A stretch of 64,000 nucleotides of DNA from Nereocystis luetkeana. Its lineage: Eukaryota; Sar; Phaeophyceae; Laminariales; Laminariaceae. Position 1 is the first letter of the stretch. The number at the start of each line of letters is the position of its first letter. The translations under genes and the position numbers were made by a program. This document shows positions 11,601 to 23,200 of the stretch, piece by piece. The notes under the pieces are model-generated. The model ran no database searches, was not told the DNA's origin, and worked only from the letters and a program-made list of their open reading frames with translations. Where the stretch lies: assembly GCA_031213475.1 (NCBI GenBank), contig JARUPZ010000024.1, forward strand, positions 496,001 through 560,000, read 5' to 3'.

Positions 11601-14600
11601 TTGGCTAGGTTTGCCCACCCGGTGGCTTGTCTCTTCGGCCCACCAGAGAGGGAGGGGAAGTCGTCGGCGGGGAGGGGTGCCGGGACCGGGGTTGGCAGGC
11701 CTACCATCCCCGCGTTTCTGGCGGCTTGGCGCACGGCTTCGCGCCTCGCTGCCAAGACTTCGGGGGGTTCGGCTTCGTCTCCAGCCCCTCGCTCGTACGT
11801 CCATTCATGGACCTGAACATTCGTCGACATATACACATACATATGAGATATATAAACAAGGTTCCCCTTCGAGATGTCGGTAACGTGAAATGCCGGGGGC
11901 GTCGACATATACACATACATGGAATATATATATACATACCTGGTATATATTGCCTTATATGTAAAGGTGCTGGTGCTGGTGCTAGTACAGTATATAGGCC
12001 CATCAAAAAGAAACAGCCGGAGGGTGCCCGGGGGGGGGGAACGACACCTCCCCTTTTTTGTTCATGTCTCAGATACGCGCGGGGGGGGGGGGGGGGTACA
12101 CGAAAAATATGTAAAAAAAATGAGAAAAAAAAGAAGAGTACGTAATTGATTTCTGACAAAAACGCCAACCCGCTTGTATCATGGTTTGTTTTCAGTACCG
12201 ACAGGGTGGTGACTGTGACCCCGTTTGGTCTTCTCGTTTTTAGTGAGGCCCTCACTAAGGCGATTATGAGGGGGCGCCAAACCCTGTCCGCACTGTTGGG
12301 ACAAACCAGTCAAATTCCAAGTAATACTGTATCCCCAAAGTGTGTCCCCAAAGACGGACGGCAGTCCTGACCGGTTAAGAAAAATGGATTGAGAAATGGG
12401 AGACGGTCAAAGGGGTGTGTACCGCGTGGGTTTTCGGCACCCCTCCCATAAGAAATGGTGCTCAAAGAAAGGATGTGCAACTCCAAGCGCTACTCTAAAT
12501 CCTATATATAGTGATATAATAGGCTATGCTCAAGGTCACACGAGGATGGTTCGTATTATTAGGTGCTTTTTTGTTGGCGGGGCCATTCAACACCAATTTC
12601 CGTCCCGAAAAATAACGAACCTTAGTATACTAATATTCAATCAAAGAGCTCCTAAACGTTCCGGGACAGCGCGGATAGCTCCTTCACTAATAATAGTATA
12701 CCCTGGTAGTGCACTGTGCAGAAGCACGCATCTCAGTCTGATTGGTTCTACGTAGTTTGTCCACAAAAAGCGAGAGCGCCGTCCGAACGGGGTTAAGAGA
12801 CGTTGAATGGCCTCGGGAGACGTTGGGCGTTACTGAGAGGCGTTGTATGTTGTTGATAGCCGTTGGGTGTTGGCAACAAACGTTGGGTGCTACAAAAAAG
12901 ACGTCTGCCGTTACAAAAAGACGATGCCAGAATACAAAATACCTGGTACAAAATAGCTGAAAGTATTCTCTCATCTCGTCTTCGTAAGCTCATTCGTGCA
13001 CCTCGGCATTCATCGACGTGTCGGGTGTCGGTGTATACTGCCAGGTATAACACTTCGAAGTACCGGGTAGAGGCATAGATGTCAGGAGACATGTCAAGAA
13101 GGCAAAATATGCGCCGTCAAGGGTGTACGGCCGAGTGTTCCACACTAAAACCTAGTAGTGTGGTGTCAGTTAAGGCATGTCAAGGCAAAAGTTGCTGTCC
13201 GTCAAGGGGGGGAAAAATATGTCTCCTGACAACTTTGGGTAGAGGCGTTGGATGTCAATAAAGCCGTCGGATCCTGTATTTATATGCGTTGGGTGGTATT
13301 TCTACACCCGTTACGTTTCTCTCGGCTCCGTCTACCCCTTTCATCATTAAAACGGCGAACACAATCACGCTTTCATTTCAGGTGGTGTGCCCGCAAAAAG
13401 TGGTTGCAGCTCCATTGCTAGTAACAGTACGGGGGGCATGGCAAGAGCAACAGCAAGTCAGGATCAAATACGGTGTGTAGACTTTCTGGGATACATCGTT
13501 TCGGTTCCCTCGCCGGTGCTGACTACCACCAGTATAGAGTTGTAACGCTGAACTCCCTCCTTAAGGGATAACCCCACGTATTTAACTCTGGTTGTCCTCC
13601 TCTTCGCGAGTGACCTTAAGCGGTACTGCAGTGCTCTTCGCTTTTTGTTTTTTTTGTCCTTATGTTTGTTTTTTCCCCCTCTCATCGCATTCAGGTTCAT
13701 TCTTATCGGAGAGCGCTTTTTCCATTGTTTCCAAAGCTTGGAAATAATTGGAGAGATATGTCTCACTTCTCACTCAATACACGGAGACGTCCTGTCATCA
13801 TTCATGAAATTCTCCAGAAGCAAAAAAAAAAAAATCAAGTTCGTGAAATTTTCACATACTTTGGGGGGAAAAAATCAGGAAAATCAGGAAAATTGTAAAA
13901 TTGCGCGAAAAAAATGTCGAAATTATCGGGAAAAAAACAACTCTCCGACGAGAAGGACCCTTACTGCCTTCGCCCTTCTCTTCTCTCTCCGTCCTACCTG
14001 GCATGTATTAGTAGTCGTAACTAACACATCCGGGGTCACTACGCAGACTCTCTTCCCTTCTCCCCCCTTGCTACTACGGTCCGTGCCTTTTAAGGCTACT
14101 TTCTTATTGCGAAAACACTTCGGCCGTTTCTTCCCTCGTCGACTCGCATCGGATAAAAACCAAAATCCTACACTAATTCCAAGTAATATTTCCCAAAAAC
14201 GGGAGTGCATGCAGTCCTAACCCTCAAGCTGATGGGATATTAAGTTTTACCTCTTCGTCTTTTTTCTCTTCCTCCTCCTTCTCCTCGTCGCCGGTTCCGT
14301 CCCAGTTCGACCGCTTCACCTTGAAGTTCACCTGGAAACGCCGAGTCACGAAAACACAAAACACAAGACACAACCGCCGAAAGAAAGTTGATGTTTGCAC
14401 CAGGTACAGTATGGATCGAACCTATGTGTACGTGAACGTCTTCCTGCGTGTATTGCTTTTATTAAGCAATTGTTTTTACCACCAGTTGTAGCTGTGCTTG
14501 GCCGAGGAATTGTTATAAAGGAATTGTTATAGACTGCGCTACATATAGATCCTTACTATTAATACTACTACTTACTATACTGCTACAGTAGTACAATACT

Positions 14601-16372
14601 GCTCTACGAATATACCACTAGTCACTCTGTTTTAGTGTTGATACTACTACTGCTACTACTGTAGTACTGCAGCGCAAGGCAAGGCAAGGCCAGGCAAGCC
14701 AACACTACCTTGTAATCATCACCTAAATACTAATCCACCGCCGTGACAACCGTCAAGAAACAGACAATGCACAGCATCACCAAATGACTGCCGACAAAAA
14801 ACATCATCAGTATTGGACCCCTCTGGACGAAACCGCTTACCACTGTATAAAGACCGCTTCGATCGAAAAATCAAAACACACCCCGGTCCTGACATTTCGG
14901 CATATAGAGTCGTGGTGTCTGGTGGCACTCACACGACTATAGCATAACCAGCCGCAGTGGCTTTCAAGCGCGTCCAGACGACAGAGAGAGACTGCAGTTC
15001 GTGCCAGAGGAAGGAGGAGACTGACCTGAATCTTCCGATTGGCGAGCCTGCTCCCGTGCCTTTCCATCAAGTGGTGTTGGAAATCGATCTCATTCGCGAA
15101 AACAACGAACTTTTCGTTGAGGCATGACTCCTGCGCGACAAACAAACAGCAAATCAACAACAATGACAACAGCAAGAGCAAGAAAACGCGAAACGGTTTT
15201 CGTCCAATCGTGTTTTCTGAGTAACGAAGCATCAAAAACAACAACCAGTAGAGCTCCCCCCTAGTTGAAAGCCAACGATGGTTGTAAGCACCCTGCGGTT
15301 GAAGCCCACTATGAGTGTAGCCCACTATGGTTGTAAGCGCACTGCGGTTGAAGCCCACTGTGAGTGTAGCCCACTATGGTTGAACCACACTATGGTTGAA
15401 GTCAACTATGGTTGAAGTCAACTATGGTTGAGGCCCATTATGGTTGAAGACCGATATGGGCGTAAATGTGAAGACCGCTTGGTCTTGATTTTAGTGTGTA
15501 AACGTTCCTTATGTTTCCGGCCAGAGTGGTACGAAGGGCTCATTGTCTCTGATTGGCCTACGCTTAGGGTTAGCTATGCTCGTCGCTCGTATCGTACACT
15601 GTAGTGAGTAGTGAGTGACCCCCAACAATACGCGGTGTCGAATCACTGGTTAACCGGCAAACTCCCGTCTCTCGACAGCAATCAAAACGCCTTCTGCCAC
15701 CAAAACACCAACAACTCCAAGAACATCGTGAAAACATATGTTTTCCATCCCTTTTGGCATCTGCGTCCTTCTCCTTCATCTCCCTCCTATTATTAGCGGT
15801 ACCTCACATCCGGGGTCACAATGTCACAACAATGCAGGCTCTTTTCCCCCCTTCCCCACTAAAATAAGGTACACACCTTGCATTTATATTTTACAGGGAG
15901 AGGAGTTGAGCATTTTTTCCCCTCGTTGACTATCAATAGTGATAGTAATAGCCTAGAAATGTGCAACAACCACCCAGCGGTGCAGCAGCAGGACCGCGCC
16001 GCATTCAGAGAAGAACATCGAACAACAACAAGCAAGCAGGACAACGCTGTGCGAGAACGAACACGCGCGACGTCATAAGCTCCGACAAAATCGGGTAGGG
16101 AGCAGGATTGAATACAGCAGTAGTACAGGATGCATTTTGAGGAGTGAAACAGGCAATCTTCGTTACGGTTACGGACGCGGCGGGATTGTTACCTCTTCGC
16201 ACAGGTGGTGGTCGGCCCGAAAGTGCCGCTCTAAGTCGGTGTAGTCCCTGTAGTACTGCAACGACAGAAGGGAACAGACAAGAAATGAGGCAGTAGAGTG
16301 GCGAAGGGTATCAGTACATTATTACAAGAGTATCAATGCAAATAGTACTACAGTAGTAGCAGTAGTAGTAGC

Positions 16373-16406
<34 letters not shown>

Positions 16407-16429
16407 CTAGTAGTAGTAGTAGTAGCAGC

Positions 16430-16476
<47 letters not shown>

Positions 16477-16508
16477 TTGTAGTAGTAGTAGTAGTAGTGG
16501 TAGTAGTG

Positions 16509-16545
<37 letters not shown>

Positions 16546-16573
16546 TAGCAGTAGTAGTAGTAGTAGTAGTAGC

Positions 16574-16625
<52 letters not shown>

Positions 16626-17239
16626 ATCGCCATTGATTTCCTCTGAAGGGCCAATGTAAGATGCCCAATATCAGAAACAACGGAACGGTTCAATGTTAAC
16701 ACAGCAACACAGCTTTATCATATACCAGGTATACAAGACCGCAAAACCATTAAGCCATCCATCATGCATACAAACCCTTAAACCCATCACACATATCTAC
16801 AAAGCCATGCATACCTTGTGCAGGATGCCCTGGCTTTGGCATATATGGCAGGAGTAGTGGTCTTTAACCAAGTGTTCGTGGAGCTGGGCTTCGTCGTAGA
16901 ACCGCTTCTTGCAAAACTCACACCTGGGATGTCCGGATTGTCCCAGCTTGGGATCACCCTGCAGGCATATCCCCGCAAAAAAATCGAAATTCAGACACGG
17001 AAATAACGGTAAAGGGGACAGGCGCAAACATGGAGGCGATATATCACCTCGCACCGAGGATGCCAGTACTGTTCCAGCTCGGGGTCACCCTGAAGAGAAC
17101 TTCGTCCCCCCCCGAAAATCTACTACCTCTACTACTACTCCCACTACAGTACTACGTACTACAACCACTACTACTGCTACTACTGCTACTACTGCTACTA
17201 CTGCCACTACTGCTGCTACTGCTACTACTGCTACTACTG

Positions 17240-17293
<54 letters not shown>

Positions 17294-20200
17294 TTACTAC
17301 TACTGCTACTGCTACTGCTACTCCCACACTTGATACTACACACTACTCCTATCAATAGCATAACCGTCACAGGTAGCGCTAGTCTTTCCCAAACACCAGT
17401 CCTATTCATGACGTACTGTAGATACGTATCAGCAGAGGCTACCGGATTGTTCGTCGTGCTGCTTTCAGCTTTCAATGTTCCTCGCAAAAAAAAAACAGTC
17501 TTCGGGTGACGCACCAACAGTACCAACAGGAACTACGTAACAATATGAAGTCCCCTCAAAACGATGAGAGCATCAGGAAAACAAAAGGCGTGAAAAAAAA
17601 CAACACGGTACTTCTGCGCGTCCTGAAGGGCCGTCGCGACTTACAGAGACGATGTGCTGCTGCAGCTCGAGGTTGGTGTAGCGCGACTGTTCCATAAGGA
17701 AAACCTTCCGGTGCTTCAGGCAAACCTAGCCCCAGAACCGCCAAGCCCCCACGAACAAAACGGCAAGAGAGAGAGAACGGAAACGACGAAAGCGTAAGAG
17801 ACGAAAGTGAGCATAAAAAAGCGAAGAAAATCAACGAAAGACAATAATCAAAAACGTAATGCGCGGCAAACAAAGCGCGAAGTAAGGCATACCGACGAAG
17901 CACAACAAACGAAGGCGAGCAACCTAACGACAGAGAACAAACAACGAGCAACACACGTGTACTACATAGGTACCCACGACAGCGGCCGAATACAACAAAA
18001 CGAATGCATATTGGAAATTACAGCAGCAACATGACGAAAACTAAAGAAAACACACATTGTGGTGTGTATGTAGACCTTTTTTGCGCGTTTTTGGGGACGC
18101 ATTACGTAGAACCAGTGTGGGCTAGGCTAATCCTTGCAGTGGTGAAACGGTAAATCGGCACAATCGCGTCTCTTTGGTGTAACCGTCAAAACGAAACAAT
18201 CGCGACTCATAGGTGAGCCGTCAACAAACTGACATCATCCGGTAGGCCATTAAACGAACAGAGTCGAGCGTTGTTGGTGGGTACTCAATGGATATAATCG
18301 CGTGTCTTTCGGTGGGGATTTCAACGGACAAGTTCGCGCGTCGTGTGTGTCATCGGCGAACGGTCACCTTGCAGAAGGAAAGATGGTGCTGCTCCCTCAG
18401 GTGCTTCTCCAGTCCGAACATGTTGTTGCTCCTGGGCCTCGGGCAGCGCTCTATCCCGCACCGGAACTCCTACGAACGGGTAAAATTTATCAGCGCCACG
18501 CCGTGAGATAATTTATTACGGGGGACCATAGATAATAGGACCAAATATTTTTAGTAGAAATGGTGAAATATGCAGGTTTTTGTGTATACCACAGGTCCTA
18601 TTAACTATGGTCCCCCGTAATAGCAATTTTCCTTGTCGCAGTTTTTTTGTTGTGATCATTTTTCCTCCCCGACGTCAGAAACGAATATTAATTGCCGGTA
18701 CAATGAAAACGTCATATCCCCAGAACCAACACGCCAACTCATATGTAGGAAACCCTTGGTAAATCTGCGAATCTTCCACGTTTCCCGAAGAGCCGCTCCA
18801 CTTGTCCGCTCCCTCGTGGGATCCTGTGTACTACCCACGTCACGTTGTGTGTGCGTCCCAATAAAAGGATGTGTACAGGTGAAGGTGTTACAAGGTCCAT
18901 TCACGACTACGTTCTTGGTCAACATGAACATGAACATGAACACCAACCGGAAAACAGACACACAATACATTCCATATGAAGACACAATCACCGAAGTATC
19001 GATACGGATATATCGGGGAATAAGGTCGATATTCTTGCGCCCAACAGTGGAAGGGGGATAAGAAGAGGGGGAGGGGTGGGACGGGGGGCGGGGATCGGGC
19101 ACGGCGACGGGGGAAAGGGGAAGGGGTGCATATCGGGTTCAGTGGACCACACCTGGAGGGGTCGAACAAACTCCCGGTTGTACGTCTTCGGCAGGAACAT
19201 GCGAGACTTGTCATCCCAGTCGAAGTCGGGCCCCGCGTTATCTCCCCAGATCTGAAAGTCTTCAAAGGGTCTGACAAGGTAAGAAACAGGAAAAAGAAAC
19301 AAGACAGGCAGCAGCAAGCAGGGTAAAGTGCTGTACCAGGTGAGCAGTACTCTACTCGTAGAATACAGGACACTGGGAAACACCTGGTGCCGAATATTGT
19401 CGGAATCCCACTCGTGTTTCGCAGTAAAGCCATGCCATGTATTCCTGCTTCAGGCCACGGGATTGTTGATCGAGCATTTTTCCAAAACTGCTCTTGGGCG
19501 AGATACCGAGCTCCCCTACCGTGATAAAATCACGAGTCTCACACAATTCGGGTGCAATAGTCGAAATGAAGCAGTAGTGGTCCCTCTACAGTGCAGGATG
19601 AGTAGGGCCGGCTGTCCGCTGCAGTGCCTGTGGGATCGCTTGGCACATACCACATACTCAGTATGCTGAGATTAACAAGTGTGGAACAACAGTGTGCCGA
19701 GCAGTGCCGATGGCCGGTACAAATAGTGCCGGCATTTGGTTGGCTGGCGCATACATACCGGCACTATAGAGGGACCCTTACCGTGCCCCTACTGGTGTGG
19801 GAAGCGTCTACAGTCTGCTTGGGATTAGCGTGGGGTAACTTTTACAGTGCTAAGGGTGAAGAGAGGTTTACTCTTTCATGCCACTCTGTCCCACCTATCA
19901 GAAGGATCGTTTTAACATCAATCGTTGCACCTATCAGAAGGATCGTTTTAACATCAATAGTTGTACTGTAGTTACTGCAATAAGAAGCGGTCCTTGCAGT
20001 TCGGGAGATAGTGGTGGTGCAGCGCAGGGCACACCAATAGGAGCAAAAGCTCTCCTGAAATCGTAGCCCTCACTGCACCTGATGTTTTCTTCATTGCAGA
20101 CCATGACTTTGTCCATCATGCTCTTGCACAGCACGCACGTGTACTTCTTCATCAGCTGCCGCAGCCGAAGGTAGCACAGGCTGCCAATGGGCGAAGACAC

Positions 20201-23200
20201 GAAACAACACGGGACGGTACGGTATGTTAGGGTAACGTATGGTATGGTATGATATCATATGGTATGATTTGGTATGGTATGTTACGGTATGGTATCGTAA
20301 GGTACGGCAAAATGTTTGAATGACATAATACGGTACGGTATGGTTGTTGGTTGATACGGTACAACACTACGGTTTGGTGCGGTATGGCGGCGAGACGGGA
20401 CACTAGACGAGACAGGTAGTACAAGGGAAAGTGTGTACGGCAGGTACGGTACAATGTAGGTCGTCCAGGCACTGCGCCCTGACTAAAAAGTCACCAGCAA
20501 ACTGTTGGCCAAGATAATACAGCAGCTGGTTGCGGAGGTACCAACTATCCGACTTATTGTTTTTTCCCTTTTCGTAGACTCGTGCGACACCTTTTGGACG
20601 ATTCCTATCTTGCACATCAGCCCAGACCAAACACTCACCCCAACCATTTGGGGGTGCTCGAGATCGGGAGGGGTGGCCGCACGGCTCCGCGGCGTGTTTT
20701 GGTGATGTTTTTCCACGTAATATAGAGACCGAAACGCTACCTTCGACCAATCAGACAGCAGCATAGCACGAGTTACTCACAAGGTTGTGTTGTATCACGG
20801 TGTTACGGCCCTCTCAAAGGGTATTACAAACCAAACAAGCACGAGTGTTTGTATACGAAGTAAACAGCGTTGGTATACGAAGTACAAGGGCTCCCATGCT
20901 CCGGATAGGGAAACATACCTCAGGGACAAGTCGTGATCGCTTTTTTCAAGAAAGTTTGACATAAATACACCATTCGATCTTAGTACGAACTGGATGAGGC
21001 CAATGCCAACTGGTGCAGGAGAAAGGCAATGCCGGGTTTCAGCGCTCAGTTTTTGTATCTGTCTTACTCGCATTATCATACACCAACTTTTATGGCAATT
21101 TTTTGCGACGTTATTTCAGTTTTTTCCAGCGACATCTGAAGCCGAAAAATCAGAACCGTCTATTATGGGGCAGGGAAGCATAGATACTTTTGATCTCGGT
21201 TCCCGGAGGGGGCAGAAATTAACTCAGTTCTGATATTTTTCTCACATTTCTCAGAACTGAGATTGCTAGGATTTTGCGCACTATAGTACTGCTGCCCTTT
21301 ATCTGCCCAGCTGCCAAGTACCCCATACCCACGCCGAAGTATCACATCTATCTACGACGAGCTGCACCCATTGCCAACGGCGCTTGTGCAGGAGAGATGG
21401 CCTCTCCTTGTCACATGGAAGCGATAGCAGCAGTAGCAGCAGCAGCGGCAGCACAACAGCACCACTGTTGCTGCTGCTGTGTGCAGCCGCAACACCAGCA
21501 GCAGACAACATGTCAGCTTGCAGTATCCGCCCAAACTACTGCGAGTACAGGACGCGTTTCGCGTACTATACCAGTATATACGCGCATTATCTATATGAAA
21601 TACTCAATCATGACCACAGGCAGTAATCGCAGTATATAACCAGAGATGCTGCGAGTATGAGCAGTACCGAACACCTGATACCTGGTACCTGATATCGATC
21701 GGCAATACAGAACAATCTGATAACTGCAAAGTACAATGCTAACAGGCAGAACTCTGAGTGTAAGCCCCGAAATATTCAGGTTGGATATACGTGAAGCACA
21801 CGCAGCACATAATCCACAGCAGCACAGAACCCCGACATACTGCGAGTACTCGCAGTGGGAGCAAGCAATCGCGAGCCCTCGATTACCCCCGGTAGTGCTC
21901 GCCGAACTAACTTGACGTGTTTGTTCACCAGAAAGCGATAAGGCGAACATCTTGTCTTACACTATATCGGTACCTGGCACGAAGGATCGTATCTCAAAGC
22001 GGTACAGTATCTCCAATTTCTTTAGTAGATACCTGGCATCTGGATACGATTTTTTTCGAAGTGACAAACGTCTGCTGTGAGTACGACCGATTGAGTGGTT
22101 GAAACTCAACTTTAGAAGCTGCGTGATACGTCAGACACGCTCATCGGGCGCGCTTGTTATGGATACTTGGTTTTGCTTTGTACGTATTCGAAGTAGAACA
22201 CCTCTGGACTACTGCTGCTGCTGTAGTAGTACTCGCAGTCGTACTCGCATCTCACTGCGCCTCCAGAAGTTACGCCTTGCAGCAGTAGACAGTCCGAGCA
22301 TGTAGGACCGCGTTTGATACTCTCCGATGCGATTGGTCGGTTTTTCTTATCGAACTCACAACACTCGCCCGAATTGAAACTATTTTCCAACAACCTTCAT
22401 TCAATTCAACCCGCGAAAACAAAGCTTTGTACTGTCATATTCGATTAAGAACGTCTCTGAACTCCTGTCTTGCTGTTGTAGTAGTACTCGTATTTCAATG
22501 CGCCTCCAGAGATCAGACCTTGCAGCAGCAGTAGACAGTCCGAGCATGCACGACCACTTGCTTGATATCCTCCGATGTGATTGGTCGGCTTTTCTTATCG
22601 AACTCACAGCGCTCGGCCGAATTAATACTCTTCAACTACCTTTATTCCATTCCAACGGCGAAAACAAATGACCTGCCGAACTATATATCACCAAATCACC
22701 GAGATACCCAACGATCTGGTACCAAAAACGGCGCGAAACCCCGAGAAGGCGCGTGACTTCGACCCGCAAAGAGAGAGGGGCAAGGGAAGGCGGGCATTGA
22801 GTAAGACAAAGACCGAGGAAGTCGAACGGGCCGATGGCGGCCCCCAAAGCAAGTGAGTCGGGAAAAAGCGGTAGCATCAGCAAGGCCGAGAGATCAAACC
22901 TCGGAGAGCAAAAAAGCTAAGATCGAGTCTGTCGCAATAAGCTCTTCGCGGAGCAACAACAGCGAAACAAATCTCCAGGACTGAAGAAAATACAACCTCC
23001 GGGTCCTCGCCCCAGCAAAGATCCTTCGAGTTCGGGGTCGCCGCGCTCGTCGGTGGCGCGAGACTCAGAGATGCGCGCACGGGAGAACACCCGTCGGAGC
23101 CCGGCGAGCACGACCCTCGAGGAAAGCGGTTGAACAAGCAAGCACAAAACCAGGAAAGCGAAGGCGTCTGGAATCCAACCTAAATTCAACACGGAATCGG

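Noticed and set aside
16322..17509. Poly-Thr, poly-Leu, poly-Val and poly-Ser open frames
   Set aside because: They are readings of pure triplet arrays inside introns of the ligase gene.
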